A program made the translations under genes and the position numbers. Under the pieces are notes generated by a model that searched no databases, was not told the origin of the DNA, and saw only the letters and a list, made by a program, of their open reading frames with translations. DNA of 64,000 nt from Nannocystis sp. (GTDB taxonomy: Bacteria; Myxococcota_A; Polyangia; Nannocystales; Nannocystaceae). Within the stretch, counting starts at the first letter, position 1. Each line of letters opens with the position of its first letter. Shown in pieces: positions 1-11,003 of this stretch. The stretch spans positions 868,001 through 932,000 of the forward strand of contig JADJRG010000022.1 in assembly GCA_016712315.1 (NCBI GenBank), given 5' to 3'.

Positions 1-1119
1 GTCGTTCACGGTCGCCTTACCGAAGTTCACCCCGCCGACGTTCAGCTCGACGAAGCTCGGGAACGTCGGCGCGGGCGCCAGCGAGATCACGCAAGAGACC
101 ACCGCTCCGGCGATCTCTGTCAGCGCCGCTGAGAGCTGCGTCTGGTCGTTCGCGTTGTAGAAGCGCTCGCTGGGGTCGTCCTTGGGCCGCCCGCCCGCGA
201 CCGCCAGCGCGTTCAGCTCCTGGTACGTGTTCACCGAGTTCGGGCTGCCGTCGGTCAACTCCGGCGACAGCTCATCTCGGATATCGATCCCCACCACGAA
301 CGTCGGCACCGCCGCTGCCAGCGCCGCCTCGACCAGCGGCAGCAGGTGCGGGTCATAGGTCTCGAAGCGCTCGTGATGGTTCGCCGCGTCTGCGCGGCAG
401 TTCGCCGCCCCGTCCGTCACCAGCACGATGTACTGCGGCAGCCCGTCGCTCAGCGTCGACAGGTGCCCGAAGGCCAGCTCGATCCCGCGCGTCGCCGGCG
501 TCCCGCCAGCGAGCGTCATCTCCGTCGAATTCGGCGACGGCAGCGCCACCAGCACCGCCTCCCCGTTTTGATCCGCGACCGGCACGTCCACCGCGTCGCT
601 CATCAAGCACGCCCCCTCGTCGTACGTCTTCGTCGCCATCAGCCCCGGGAACAGCACCGCGCCCAAGTTCAGCGACCCGTTGTACGAGCTCACTACCTGC
701 TCGACCACCCCGTGCAAGCTCCGCCAGCGGGTGATCGGCGGCGTGACAGGGTCGCCGTCGTGGTCCCACGTGTTCGCGACCATCGAGCCCGATTTATCGA
801 GCACCAGCACCATGTTCGCCGCCTGCACCGGCACCGTGATCGCCACCTCCCCGCAGTTCTCCGGGTCGAGCTGGCACTCCCCCTCCACGCAGACAAAACC
901 AGCCGCGCAACCGCCGTCGAGCACACACTCAGGCGCCCCCGTCGTCTCGCTCGTCGTCGACCCCGTCGACAGGGTCGTGAACGTCGTGCTCGACGTGCCG
1001 GACCCGTCGCTCTCGCTGGTCTGCACCACGTCTGTGAAGCAACCCAGCGCCGCCGCCGCCAAGAGCGCCGCTCGCCGCGCTGCTGCTCCTCCCCAGACCA
1101 CACGGCAGCGTATCCACAC
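1..1119 (-). CDS. VWA-domain lipoprotein, partial (C-terminus outside window)
   Basis: The gene reads leftwards off the window edge, so its C-terminus is missing. A GTG at 1119 (alternative GTG at 1101) starts a basic signal peptide ending in the lipobox ALGC, so the product should be lipidated and exported. A Ser/Thr-rich linker and a Cys-rich patch (CVLDGGCAAGFVCVEGEC) follow. The rest is a von Willebrand factor A domain: the MIDAS motif DKSGSM lies at about 780-800, with the later Thr (LAGGTPATRGI) and Asp (IVLVTDGAANC) positions intact, which suggests metal-dependent ligand binding. No partner is identifiable. A second VWA lipoprotein of similar design lies at 38497-40098. The start is uncertain between the two GTG codons. 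Confidence 0.85.
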   Translation of the reverse strand, partial: MWIRCRVVWGGAAARRAALLAAAALGCFTDVVQTSESDGSGTSSTTFTTLSTGSTTSETTGAPECVLDGGCAAGFVCVEGECQLDPENCGEVAITVPVQAANMVLVLDKSGSMVANTWDHDGDPVTPPITRWRSLHGVVEQVVSSYNGSLNLGAVLFPGLMATKTYDEGACLMSDAVDVPVADQNGEAVLVALPSPNSTEMTLAGGTPATRGIELAFGHLSTLSDGLPQYIVLVTDGAANCRADAANHHERFETYDPHLLPLVEAALAAAVPTFVVGIDIRDELSPELTDGSPNSVNTYQELNALAVAGGRPKDDPSERFYNANDQTQLSAALTEIAGAVVSCVISLAPAPTFPSFVELNVGGVNFGKATVND

Positions 1120-1192
1120 CCGCCCGTCGCCGACAAGCGACCGCCCGCGCCGCGGCCGACGCCCCCCAGAGAGCGCCCCCGCGCGGCCCAGC

Positions 1193-2896
<1,704 letters not shown>

Positions 2897-2944
2897 GGCC
2901 GCCCCAGGACAGCCCAGAGCGGCCGCGAATGCAAGCGCCGCCGC

Positions 2945-3817
2945 TCACGACGGGTTGTAGCTGTACTGCACGCTGTAGGACACGCACGCGTCCTCGGGCG
3001 CCTGATCGAGCCGCAGCCGCAGATCCGCGCTCTCGTTGCTGGTCCCGCCGCAGTTGAGCTCGAACGACAGATCGCCGGCCCCGCAGCAGCCCGTCCAGCC
3101 CTCCGGCGACGTCGCCTGCATCGACCCTTGCGGGCACTCGAGCTGCGTACTGCCCTGCAGGCAGCGCGCGAAGGCGCACAGCCGCAGATCGCCGTCCGCC
3201 ATCAACACGTGCGCCGCCAGCGGATCCGAATTCGCCTGAACGCACTGCTGCCAGCTCCCGCGGTAGGTGAACCAGTCCACGTCCTGCGCCCCATCCAGCA
3301 CCCCCGAGAGCGCCCCTGCCATCGCCATGCAGCCTTGCATCCCCAGATCGATCGCCGCCGTCTCCTCCTCATTCGGCTCCGGCCCCGGGTCCTCACACAG
3401 CGGCTGCCCGGTCGTCGCGTCGCTCGTGCTCGCGTCGCTCGTGCTCGCATCGCTCGTCGACGGCTCGCCCGTCGACGGCTCGCCCGTGCTCGGCTCGCCG
3501 GTCGTGCCTGTCGTCTCGCCGCTGGTCGAGCCGGACGATCCCCCCGCGCACTCACAGATCCCGAAGCTGTTGCCGTCTGGATTACAGACCTGCGCCCCCA
3601 TCGTCCCGTTCGGGCAGGCGCACGCCACGCTCGCGCCCGGCACGCACGCGCCGCCGCCGCTCGTCGAGCCGCCGCTCGTCGATCCGCCGCTCGTCGTGTC
3701 GGTGTCACTATCGCCGGTGCTGCTCGCGCTCGCGCTCGCCCCGGCCGAGTCGTCGCCGCAAGCGACCGGCGCCGCCGCGAGCCCGAATACTAGGAAATAC
3801 AAGGATGGTCTGTGCAT
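2945..3817 (-). CDS. Lipoprotein with repeat linker and PPC-like C-terminal domain
   Basis: A 290-residue predicted lipoprotein: signal peptide with lipobox APVAC (Cys20), then a Ser/Thr/Gly linker. A Cys-rich module follows (CVPGASVACACPNGTMGAQV and a CxC end), of a type often seen in myxobacterial surface proteins. Next is a second linker of GEPST and SDAST pentads. The last 130 residues start with EPNEEETAAIDLG and continue with GALSGVLDGAQDVDWFTYRG, which resembles the pre-peptidase C-terminal (PPC) beta-sandwich often attached to secreted enzymes, and carry several Cys. No catalytic domain is present. Function unknown; binding or structural role at the cell surface is inferred. Confidence 0.8.
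   Translation of the reverse strand: MHRPSLYFLVFGLAAAPVACGDDSAGASASASSTGDSDTDTTSGGSTSGGSTSGGGACVPGASVACACPNGTMGAQVCNPDGNSFGICECAGGSSGSTSGETTGTTGEPSTGEPSTGEPSTSDASTSDASTSDATTGQPLCEDPGPEPNEEETAAIDLGMQGCMAMAGALSGVLDGAQDVDWFTYRGSWQQCVQANSDPLAAHVLMADGDLRLCAFARCLQGSTQLECPQGSMQATSPEGWTGCCGAGDLSFELNCGGTSNESADLRLRLDQAPEDACVSYSVQYSYNPS
3413..3502. repeat. Six 15-bp tandem repeat units in a lipoprotein linker
   Basis: Six consecutive 15-base units, each ending in CGT on the plus strand, encode three GEPST and three SDAST pentads in the minus-strand lipoprotein. The units are near-identical within each group of three. The period is a multiple of three, so gain or loss of a unit keeps the frame. Confidence 0.85.
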
Positions 3818-3864
3818 CCTCGCTGCCTACCACAGAACGCGCCTGAGCACGCCGCGAGCGAAGG

Positions 3865-6800
3865 TCAACCCGGGCGCCCGCTCACCGCCGGGCGGACGTC
3901 TTCGACCGCTGGCGCGAACATCCGAGAGATCCGCCGAGGGTTTTGGATCCCTTGCTCGCTCATAAAGAGCTCCGCGACGCTCACCATCTCAGCGCCCACC
4001 TCGCCGCCGATCAAGATCCCGCCGAGCCGCCGCGCCACCGCCGCGTGCAGCCGCATGTCAACCGCGCCGAAGCCCTCCTCCGCGCCGCGCAGCGCGACGA
4101 TCGCCTCATCCGTCCGTCCCCGCATGCTCGCCAGGCTCGCCTCCACCAGATCCGCCAGCGCCCGCCCCCACGCCGCCTTCTCCCCGCGCAGCCGGCGGAC
4201 ATCCTCCTCGCACAGCCCCAGCAGCCCCTCCCGGTCCACGACCCCCTTACCGCCGCACAGCACCGCCAGCGCCGCGCACGCCCGCAGGTAGTGGAAGAGC
4301 AGCCGGTACCACTGCGCCTCGAACACATACGACGCCTTCAGCTGCTCCCACCGCCGCGACAGCCGCCGCCACGCCACCAAGCCCTCGGCCGCGTACAAGT
4401 CGATGTGCACGTTCGCGATGAACGCCCACAGCCGCTGCACCGCGAAGCCCCCCTCGGACCAGCGCCCGCTCGCCGCGCCCAGCTCTGAGCGCGCCCGCAG
4501 GTGCTCATCGACCGCCAGCCAGCGGATGCACTGCGGCCCGGCGATCAGCGTCGTCTCCGCCCACATATCATCGCGCTCGCGCGCCTCGACCAGCCAGCCG
4601 CTCAGCCGCTCTGACATCTCCTTGATCCGGCCGCGGAAGAACAGCGTCATCAGCCGGTATGACTCGGTCAGCGTGATCTCGTACGAGACCCCCACGCACT
4701 CGTTGCGCAGGATCTCCTCCGCCCGCTCGAAGCGCTCCATCGCCGCCGGGAAGTCGCCGCTGTGGAACGCCGCGAAGCCCCAGCACACCGACAGCAGCCC
4801 GCGCGGGTAGGGCCCCTCCACCTGCTGCGTCAGCGCCTGCGCGCCCGCCATCACCCGCTCCGTGCGCTCACGCGCCCGCTCCCCGCCCACCGACACATAG
4901 CCGACCTCCGCCGCCATCGCGCACGCCGCCTCGTACGCGTGACCTGTCTTGAGGGCCATATACAAGTGCTTGTTTTGGAACAGCGACGACACCAGCGGAT
5001 CGATCGTCATCATCCCGCTCGCCGCGGTCCGCAGCACGCTCATCTTCAGCCGCGCCGCCGCGTCGATCGTCGCCGGGTCGCGCGCCTCGAACTTCAGCCC
5101 GCGCAGCTTCAGCCGCATCCGCTCGAAGATCAGGCTCGACCCCGCCGCCCGCCCGCTCTCGGGCAGCTGCAAGCCCACCGCCTCGATCACCCGCCGCAGC
5201 GCCGCCAGCCCGTCCGCCACGTGCCCGGAGCGCAGGTACTGCTCGGCCGCCCGCCGCCGCAGCTCCAGCGCCTCCGCCGCCGGCGCCATCTCGGCCGCCT
5301 CCAGGTAGATCTTCGCCGCACGCGCGCCGCGCCCCCCGTTCGCCAGCGCGTCGCCGAGCTGGCACAGCAGCTCCGCCCGCCGCGGATCGCTGTGCGGCTT
5401 CAGCTCCAGCGCCAACCGGTACAGCCGCGCCGCCCGGTCGAACGCCAGCGCCTCCGCCGCCTCCGCCGCCGCCACCTGCGCGTAGTCGCCGGCGCGCTCC
5501 CACTCCCCCGCCTCTCTGAAGTGCACCGCCAGCGTGTCCGAGTCGAAGTCGCCGGTCGCCTCGAGCGCGAACGCCAGGTCGCGATGGCGCTCGCGCAGCG
5601 ACACCACGCTGAGGCGCGACCGCACCACCTCACGCACCCGGTCGTGATAGATCTCGACCAGCTGCGCCTCATCGACCGCGTACGTGTGCACCAGGTGCTC
5701 GCGGCGCAGCGTCGACAGCAGCGCCCGCACGTCGCCGCTCTGCCGGGCCGCCCGCAGCGCCAAGCGTTGATCGATAGGGCCGCCGAAGATCGCGATCACC
5801 TCGAGCAGCCGCCGCGACTCCGGCGTCAAGCGGGCCAGCCGCTCCTCCAGCACCTGCTCGAGCAGCACCGGCCCGCGCTGTCCGGGCGACTCCCCGCCGC
5901 CCGCCGCGTAGCGCACCAGCTCGTTGACGAAGAGCGGCGAGCCCCCCGACTCGCGCGCGATCTGGCGCGCCTGGTGCAGCTGCTGCGCCCGCGACTCCCC
6001 GCGCCCGCGCCCGCCCCCGCCCTCGCGCCCGATCCACAGCTCCGCCAGCGCCGCCGAGTCCTCCAGCGACAGCGGCCCCACCTCCAGCTCGCGCACGTCC
6101 ACCTCGTCGCGCACGTGCTCGAGCAGCGCGCGGAACAGCGCCGAGGTCGCCAGCGACTCGCTGCGATAGCCCAAGATCAGCAGCAGCGCCGGCGCGTCTG
6201 GCGGCCGCAGCAGATCCGCCAGCGCCGCCGCCGAGTCGCGGTCACCCCACTGCAAGTCGTCGATGTGTAGGATCAACGATCGACGATCAGCGATCCGCGC
6301 CAGCAGCTCCTTCAGCGCCGCGAACGCGCGCCGCCGCAGCTCGCGCGGGTCGGGGATCTCCAGCGAGCGGCGCGGCGCCTCGACCACCGCCCGCACCCGC
6401 TGCAGCACCGGGAACACCCGCGCCAGCGCCGGGATGTCGCGCGGCATCAGCTCCGCCGCGCGCGCGTCAGGCAGCCGCATCAAGTAGTTGCAGAGCGCGT
6501 CGATCAAGCTGTCGAGCGCCTTATAAGACACCGACTCGCGCTCATAGCAGCGCCCTTGCAGCACCACCGCCCCGTCGCCCTCGCGCAGCATCGCCAAGAA
6601 GCGCCGCACCAGCGCCGTCTTGCCCATGCCTGAGCGCCCGTACACGTGGATCGCCACTGGCCGCCCGCGCTGGGTCGCGTCCAGCGCCTCCTTCAGCAGC
6701 CGCAGGTGATACTCCCGCCCGACGAAGCTCGCCTCTTGCGCCGCCGCCTCGAGCACCGGCGCGACCGCCGGCTCACCCAGCCGCTTCAGCAGCTCCTTCG

Positions 6801-7677
6801 CCCCTGGACGCTTGCTCGGGTCCCGCGCCAGCAGATCCAGGCACAGCGCCTCCAGCTCCGCCGGCACCCCCGGCGTCACCTCTGAGGGTCGCCGCGGATC
6901 GACCTCTTGCTTGGCCAGCAGCATCGCCAGCCCCTTGCCGCGGAACGGCAGCTCGCCGGTCAGCGCCAAGTACACCATCGTGCCCACCGCGTACCAATCG
7001 CTCGCGACCGACGCGTCGCCGCCGCCAGCCTGCTCGGGCGACACATACGCCGGCGTGCCCACCATATCGCCCCCGGACGAGCGCATCGTCTCCACCAGCG
7101 ACTCGCTCACCAGGCCGAAGTCCAGCAGCACCAGCCGCCCCTTGCTGGTCACCAGCACGTTCGACGGCTTGATGTCGCGGTGCAGCTTGCCGGTCGCGTG
7201 GATCGCCCCGAGCCCGCTCGCGAGCTGTCGCAGCGCCGATCGCAGCCGCTGATACAGCGCCGGCCGCGCCTCGGGGTCGTCCGGATCAGCCCCCCGCACG
7301 TACGCGACGAAGTCGACCCCGTCGACGAACTCCATCGTGAAGAAGATCTGCTCCCCCTCGGAGAACAGCTCGTACAGGTTGATCACGTTCGGGTGCGAGA
7401 CGTCCGCCAGCGCCCGGAATTCCCGCTTAAAGCGGTACAGCGCCAGCGGGCTCACCCCGAGCAGCGTCTTAAGCGCCACCCACTCGTCGCGCTCGCGGTC
7501 CAGCGCCTCGTACACCACCCCCATCCCGCCCGCGCCGATCCGACGGCGCACGCTGAAGCGCTTGTTGCTCGCGAAGTCGATGAGCTGCAGGTTGTCGCCG
7601 ACAGTCGGCGTCTTCGCGTCGACCGCCGACTCCCCCGGGGGATGGCTCGGCGCCGCCGGTTCATCCCCGTCAGCCAT
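3865..7677 (-). CDS. PknK-like Ser/Thr kinase fused to AAA ATPase and TPR-like region
   Basis: A 1270-residue cytoplasmic signalling protein. ATG 7677 (MADGDEPAAP) is chosen because sequence upstream of it is arginine-rich and noncoding-like, and kinase homology starts at about residue 41. Domains: kinase (glycine loop GAGGMG, Lys70, HRDIK 166-170, DFG 186-188, APE-like SPEQ), about 41-300. Next is an AAA/STAND-type ATPase starting FVGRE (about 318), with Walker A GRSGMGKT (347-354) and Walker B ILHIDD (about 469-474). A long helical, TPR-like C-terminal half follows. This is the layout of PknK/multidomain myxobacterial kinases that couple phosphorylation to an ATPase sensor. All key catalytic residues are present. 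Substrate and ligand are unknown. Confidence 0.92.
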   Translation of the reverse strand: MADGDEPAAPSHPPGESAVDAKTPTVGDNLQLIDFASNKRFSVRRRIGAGGMGVVYEALDRERDEWVALKTLLGVSPLALYRFKREFRALADVSHPNVINLYELFSEGEQIFFTMEFVDGVDFVAYVRGADPDDPEARPALYQRLRSALRQLASGLGAIHATGKLHRDIKPSNVLVTSKGRLVLLDFGLVSESLVETMRSSGGDMVGTPAYVSPEQAGGGDASVASDWYAVGTMVYLALTGELPFRGKGLAMLLAKQEVDPRRPSEVTPGVPAELEALCLDLLARDPSKRPGAKELLKRLGEPAVAPVLEAAAQEASFVGREYHLRLLKEALDATQRGRPVAIHVYGRSGMGKTALVRRFLAMLREGDGAVVLQGRCYERESVSYKALDSLIDALCNYLMRLPDARAAELMPRDIPALARVFPVLQRVRAVVEAPRRSLEIPDPRELRRRAFAALKELLARIADRRSLILHIDDLQWGDRDSAAALADLLRPPDAPALLLILGYRSESLATSALFRALLEHVRDEVDVRELEVGPLSLEDSAALAELWIGREGGGGRGRGESRAQQLHQARQIARESGGSPLFVNELVRYAAGGGESPGQRGPVLLEQVLEERLARLTPESRRLLEVIAIFGGPIDQRLALRAARQSGDVRALLSTLRREHLVHTYAVDEAQLVEIYHDRVREVVRSRLSVVSLRERHRDLAFALEATGDFDSDTLAVHFREAGEWERAGDYAQVAAAEAAEALAFDRAARLYRLALELKPHSDPRRAELLCQLGDALANGGRGARAAKIYLEAAEMAPAAEALELRRRAAEQYLRSGHVADGLAALRRVIEAVGLQLPESGRAAGSSLIFERMRLKLRGLKFEARDPATIDAAARLKMSVLRTAASGMMTIDPLVSSLFQNKHLYMALKTGHAYEAACAMAAEVGYVSVGGERARERTERVMAGAQALTQQVEGPYPRGLLSVCWGFAAFHSGDFPAAMERFERAEEILRNECVGVSYEITLTESYRLMTLFFRGRIKEMSERLSGWLVEARERDDMWAETTLIAGPQCIRWLAVDEHLRARSELGAASGRWSEGGFAVQRLWAFIANVHIDLYAAEGLVAWRRLSRRWEQLKASYVFEAQWYRLLFHYLRACAALAVLCGGKGVVDREGLLGLCEEDVRRLRGEKAAWGRALADLVEASLASMRGRTDEAIVALRGAEEGFGAVDMRLHAAVARRLGGILIGGEVGAEMVSVAELFMSEQGIQNPRRISRMFAPAVEDVRPAVSGRPG

Positions 7678-7816
7678 CCAGGTCAGCGAGGCCGACCCGC
7701 TGTCGCTCCGCTCCCTCACCGCCGCTCGTTTATACGCCGCCGCCGCCCCGCTGTCTGATCGGCGGCCGCGCTCGCCCTGGCCGATCGCGCGGCCGCCGAC
7801 ATCCCCACGCCGACCA

Positions 7817-8917
7817 TCAACCCTCCTCGACCATATTCGGGAAGTGCCGCAGGTACGCCAAGAAGCGCGGACCGACCGCCCGCTCCGCCAGCGCCGCCGC
7901 CGAGAGCGGCCCCCGCGTCGGCGTAAAGCCCTCTTTTTGCGCCTCACGCGGCCAGTCAGGGTTCAGGATCGCCGCCCGCCCCAGCGCCACCGCGTCCGCG
8001 CCGAGCGCCAGCGTCGCCGCCGCGTCCGCCACCGTCCAGATCTTGCCCGCCGCGATGATCGGCAGCGAGCGCGGCAGCGCCGCCCGCAGGCGCGGCAGCA
8101 CGCTCTCCTCCGGGTACTTCAGGCTGCTCTTGTGCACGTCCCACAGCGACGCGTGGATAAAGTCCGCGCCCTCCTCCGCGAGCCACTGCGCCACCGTCAC
8201 CGACTCATCCAGGTCGAGCCCGCGCGCGTAGCCGAAGTCCTCGAGCGAGAGCCGCACCCCGACCACGAAGCCCGCCGGCGTCGCCGCTCGCACCTGCCGC
8301 AGCGCCTCGCGGAGCAGCCGCGCGCGCCCGCGCAGATCGCCTCCCCACGCGTCCGCGCGCGTATTCATCGTCCTGCTCAAAAATTGGCTGAACAAATAGC
8401 CGTGCGCCCCGTGCAGCTCTACCCCGCCGAACCCCGCCGCCACGCAGCGCCGCGCCGCCGCCACGAACGCCGCCAGCACCGCCTCGAGATCCCCCTCGGT
8501 CGCCGCCCGCGGCCGCTCGAACCCCTCCCGCTCCTCCTCGAACTCGCTCGCGCTCCACGGCCGCTGCCCGGTCAACCGCGAGGGCGAGCGCACCCCGCCG
8601 TGATAGAGCTGCACCAGCCCCAGCGCGCCCGTCGCCGCGATCGCCGCCGCCAAGCGGCGCAGCCCTGGCAGGTGCGCGTCGCTCCACACCCCGAGCTGCC
8701 CCTCAAAGCCCTTGCCGGTCGCGCACACGTGCGCCGCGCAGGTCTCGACGATCCCGAAGCCGCCGGTCGCGCGCCGCACCAACCAGCGCAGCTCATCCTC
8801 GGAGAGCGTCCCGTCCTCCTCGCTCTGTTGGTTGGTCAGCGGCGCCAGCGCCACGCGGTTCGGCGCCGACGCGCCGCAGGGGAACAGGAGCGGTTCAAAC
8901 AGCGAGGGTGCTGACAT
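7817..8917 (-). CDS. NADH:flavin oxidoreductase / Old Yellow Enzyme family
   Basis: A 366-residue FMN-dependent TIM-barrel oxidoreductase. The hallmark is HGAHGYLFSQFLSRTMNTRA, with the catalytic/substrate-binding His residues, followed by WGGDLRGRARLL; the C-terminal FMN phosphate site is IIAAGKIWT...GADAVALGRAAILNPDW. The N-terminus (LFEPLLFPCGASAPNRVALAPLTN) fits the family. ATG 8917 gives the expected N-terminus; an in-frame start at 8935 would add six residues. The protein lacks the extra Fe-S/NAD domains of 2,4-dienoyl-CoA reductase, so it is a short ene-reductase. It starts 134 bases from the divergent thiolase start. Physiological substrate is unknown. Confidence 0.9.
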   Translation of the reverse strand: MSAPSLFEPLLFPCGASAPNRVALAPLTNQQSEEDGTLSEDELRWLVRRATGGFGIVETCAAHVCATGKGFEGQLGVWSDAHLPGLRRLAAAIAATGALGLVQLYHGGVRSPSRLTGQRPWSASEFEEEREGFERPRAATEGDLEAVLAAFVAAARRCVAAGFGGVELHGAHGYLFSQFLSRTMNTRADAWGGDLRGRARLLREALRQVRAATPAGFVVGVRLSLEDFGYARGLDLDESVTVAQWLAEEGADFIHASLWDVHKSSLKYPEESVLPRLRAALPRSLPIIAAGKIWTVADAAATLALGADAVALGRAAILNPDWPREAQKEGFTPTRGPLSAAALAERAVGPRFLAYLRHFPNMVEEG

Positions 8918-9051
8918 CGACACAACACCTACCACCGCCGCCGATCCTCCACGCGCGTGAGTTTACGGCCACGCAGGCGCGCATCCATGTGAGATCGCAC
9001 AATCCATCGATCCACCGCCGCGGCCGCGCCCCCGTGATACGCCAGCTCCCC

Positions 9052-10266
9052 ATGCGCTTCGATGACGCACACACGCCCGTAATCGTCGCCGCCGTTCGCA
9101 CCCCGATCGGCCGCTTCCGCGGCGCCCTCGCCTCCCTTCGCCCCGACGATCTCGCCGCCATGGTCGTCCGCGCGATCGCCGAGCGCAACAGCGCCGCGAT
9201 CGAGCAGCTCGAGGACGTGTACTTCGGCGCCGCCAACCAAGCCGGCGAGGACAACCGCAACGTCGCCCGCATGGCCGCCCTGCTCGCCGGCCTGCCGGTA
9301 GAGATCCCCGGCGTCACCGTCAACCGCCTCTGCGGCTCGGGCATGGAGGCCGTGCTTCAGGCCGCCAAGGCCGTCATCTCCGGCGAGGGCGAGATCTACA
9401 TCGCCGGCGGCGTCGAGAGCATGACCCGCGCCCCCTACGTCATGCCCAAGGCCAGCGAGGCCTTCGATCGCGAGGCCAAGCTCTACGACACCGCCCTCGG
9501 CTGGCGCATGGTCAACCCGATCATGGAGCGCCTCTACCCCCCCGAGGCCCTCGGCCTCACCGCGGAGAACGTCGCCGAGCGCTACCACATCTCCCGCGAG
9601 GACCAAGATCAGTGGGCCTTCGACAGCCACCAGAAGGCCGCGGCCGCCCAAGACGACGGCATCTTCGACAACGAGGTCATCCCCGTCGAGGTCCCCCAGG
9701 GCAAGGGCGAAGATCCCCTGCGGATCACCACCGACGAGTGCGTCCGCCGCGACACCACCCTCGCCAAGCTCGCCAAGCTGAAGCCTGTCTTTAAGGCCAG
9801 CGGCACCGTCACCGCCGGCAACGCCTCCCCCCTCAACGACGGCGCCTCCGCCCTCCTGATCACCAGCTTACAAAAGGCCCACAACCTCGGCCTCCAGCCG
9901 ATGGCGCGGATCGTCGCCTGGGGCCACGCTGGCGTGCACCCTGGCGTCATGGGCATCGGCCCCGTACCCGCCACCCGCAAGGCGCTGCGCCGCGCCGGCC
10001 TCGACGTCAAAGACATCGACGTCGCCGAGCTCAACGAGGCCTTCGCCGCCCAGGTCGTCGCCTCCATCCGCCAGCTCGGCATCGACCCCGCCCGGGTCAA
10101 CCGCGCCGGCGGGGCGATCGCCCTCGGCCACCCCCTCGGCTGCTCCGGCGCCCGGATCGTCACCACCCTCGCCCACGGCCTCCAGCAGAGCCGCAGCCGC
10201 TACGGCCTCGCCAGCATGTGCATCGGCGTCGGCCAAGGCATCGCCTGCGTGATTGAGCGCGCCTGA
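9052..10266 (+). CDS. Acetyl-CoA acetyltransferase (thiolase)
   Basis: A 404-residue thiolase that condenses or cleaves acyl-CoA units, as in beta-oxidation or acetoacetyl-CoA formation. The nucleophilic Cys is in TVNRLCGSGMEAV, the second conserved block is GGVESMTRAPYVMPK, the substrate loop is AELNEAFAAQV, and the His/Cys pair is in GGAIALGHPLGCSGARI. All catalytic residues are intact and the length is typical. ATG 9052 (MRFDDAHTPV) gives the family N-terminus; earlier in-frame starts add an implausible basic segment. An acyl-CoA dehydrogenase lies 6 kb away. Biosynthetic versus degradative direction cannot be decided here. Confidence 0.95.
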   Translation: MRFDDAHTPVIVAAVRTPIGRFRGALASLRPDDLAAMVVRAIAERNSAAIEQLEDVYFGAANQAGEDNRNVARMAALLAGLPVEIPGVTVNRLCGSGMEAVLQAAKAVISGEGEIYIAGGVESMTRAPYVMPKASEAFDREAKLYDTALGWRMVNPIMERLYPPEALGLTAENVAERYHISREDQDQWAFDSHQKAAAAQDDGIFDNEVIPVEVPQGKGEDPLRITTDECVRRDTTLAKLAKLKPVFKASGTVTAGNASPLNDGASALLITSLQKAHNLGLQPMARIVAWGHAGVHPGVMGIGPVPATRKALRRAGLDVKDIDVAELNEAFAAQVVASIRQLGIDPARVNRAGGAIALGHPLGCSGARIVTTLAHGLQQSRSRYGLASMCIGVGQGIACVIERA

Positions 10267-10283
10267 GCGCGCCTGAGCGCGCG
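10254..10283. repeat. Three 10-bp direct repeats over the thiolase stop
   Basis: TGAGCGCGCC occurs at 10254 and 10264, and as TGAGCGCGCG at 10274. The second copy carries the thiolase stop codon. Probably slippage-derived; no function seen. Confidence 0.7.
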
Positions 10284-10381
10284 TAGAAGTCTCCGATCGC
10301 CGATCCCGGCGGTGATCGCCGTCACCCGTCGACGCGCCACTAATTTCCGCGCCGCGCCCTTTCGGCGACACTCCCGCGCAC

Positions 10382-10948
10382 ATGCGCACCCGCACGCCCT
10401 TCGCCCTCACCCTCGCGCTCGCGCTCGTCGCCTGCTCTGGAGACGACGCCGCCAGCGCCACCGACGCCACCACCACGGCCAGCACCGCCACCACAGCCGG
10501 CACCGACGCCAGCGAGAGCGACAGCGACACAGCCGCAGTCGACCCCGCCTGCGGCTCCGGTCTCGTCGTCAAGGGCGAAGGCGAGGACAAGATGGCCAAG
10601 TGGGGCGCCCCCTGCACCAAGGACGAAGAGTGCGTCGCCCTGATCGGCGAGGGCGCCCTCTGCTACGCCGCCATCGTCGACGTCTACAAGGCCCCTGGCG
10701 GCTACTGCTCCAAGCCCTGCGAGCTGATGGACGCCGATCCCCTCTACGTCCTCGATCACCCCGACTGCGGCCCGGGCATCACCTGCCTCGGCGTCAACGG
10801 CATCTTCACCGCCTGCCTCCCGGAGTGCACCAGCGACGCCCAGTGCCAGCGCGACGGCTACTCCTGCCACCTGCTCCCGCAGATCGGCATGGAGAACGAC
10901 CCCACCTTCTGCCTGATGATGGACTCCTGCCTGGTCAACCCGCCCTGA
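10382..10948 (+). CDS. Small Cys-rich lipoprotein, function unknown
   Basis: A 188-residue predicted lipoprotein with signal peptide and lipobox LVAC (Cys18), followed by a Thr/Ala/Ser-rich linker of about 35 residues. The mature domain has about a dozen Cys, including ACGSG, APCTKDEECVALIGEGALCY and PECTSDAQCQRDGYSCHLLP. The CxxDxQCxxxGYxC spacing resembles small disulfide-knotted modules common in myxobacterial surface proteins. No catalytic motif is seen. It stands alone between the thiolase and the homocysteine methyltransferase genes. A GACACT sequence lies 9 bases before the ATG and may be its -10 element. Confidence 0.8.
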   Translation: MRTRTPFALTLALALVACSGDDAASATDATTTASTATTAGTDASESDSDTAAVDPACGSGLVVKGEGEDKMAKWGAPCTKDEECVALIGEGALCYAAIVDVYKAPGGYCSKPCELMDADPLYVLDHPDCGPGITCLGVNGIFTACLPECTSDAQCQRDGYSCHLLPQIGMENDPTFCLMMDSCLVNPP

Positions 10949-11003
10949 TCCCGCCGATGTCGTCGTCGAGCCCCGCGAACGAGCAGCCGCTCGTGCTCCG
11001 CCC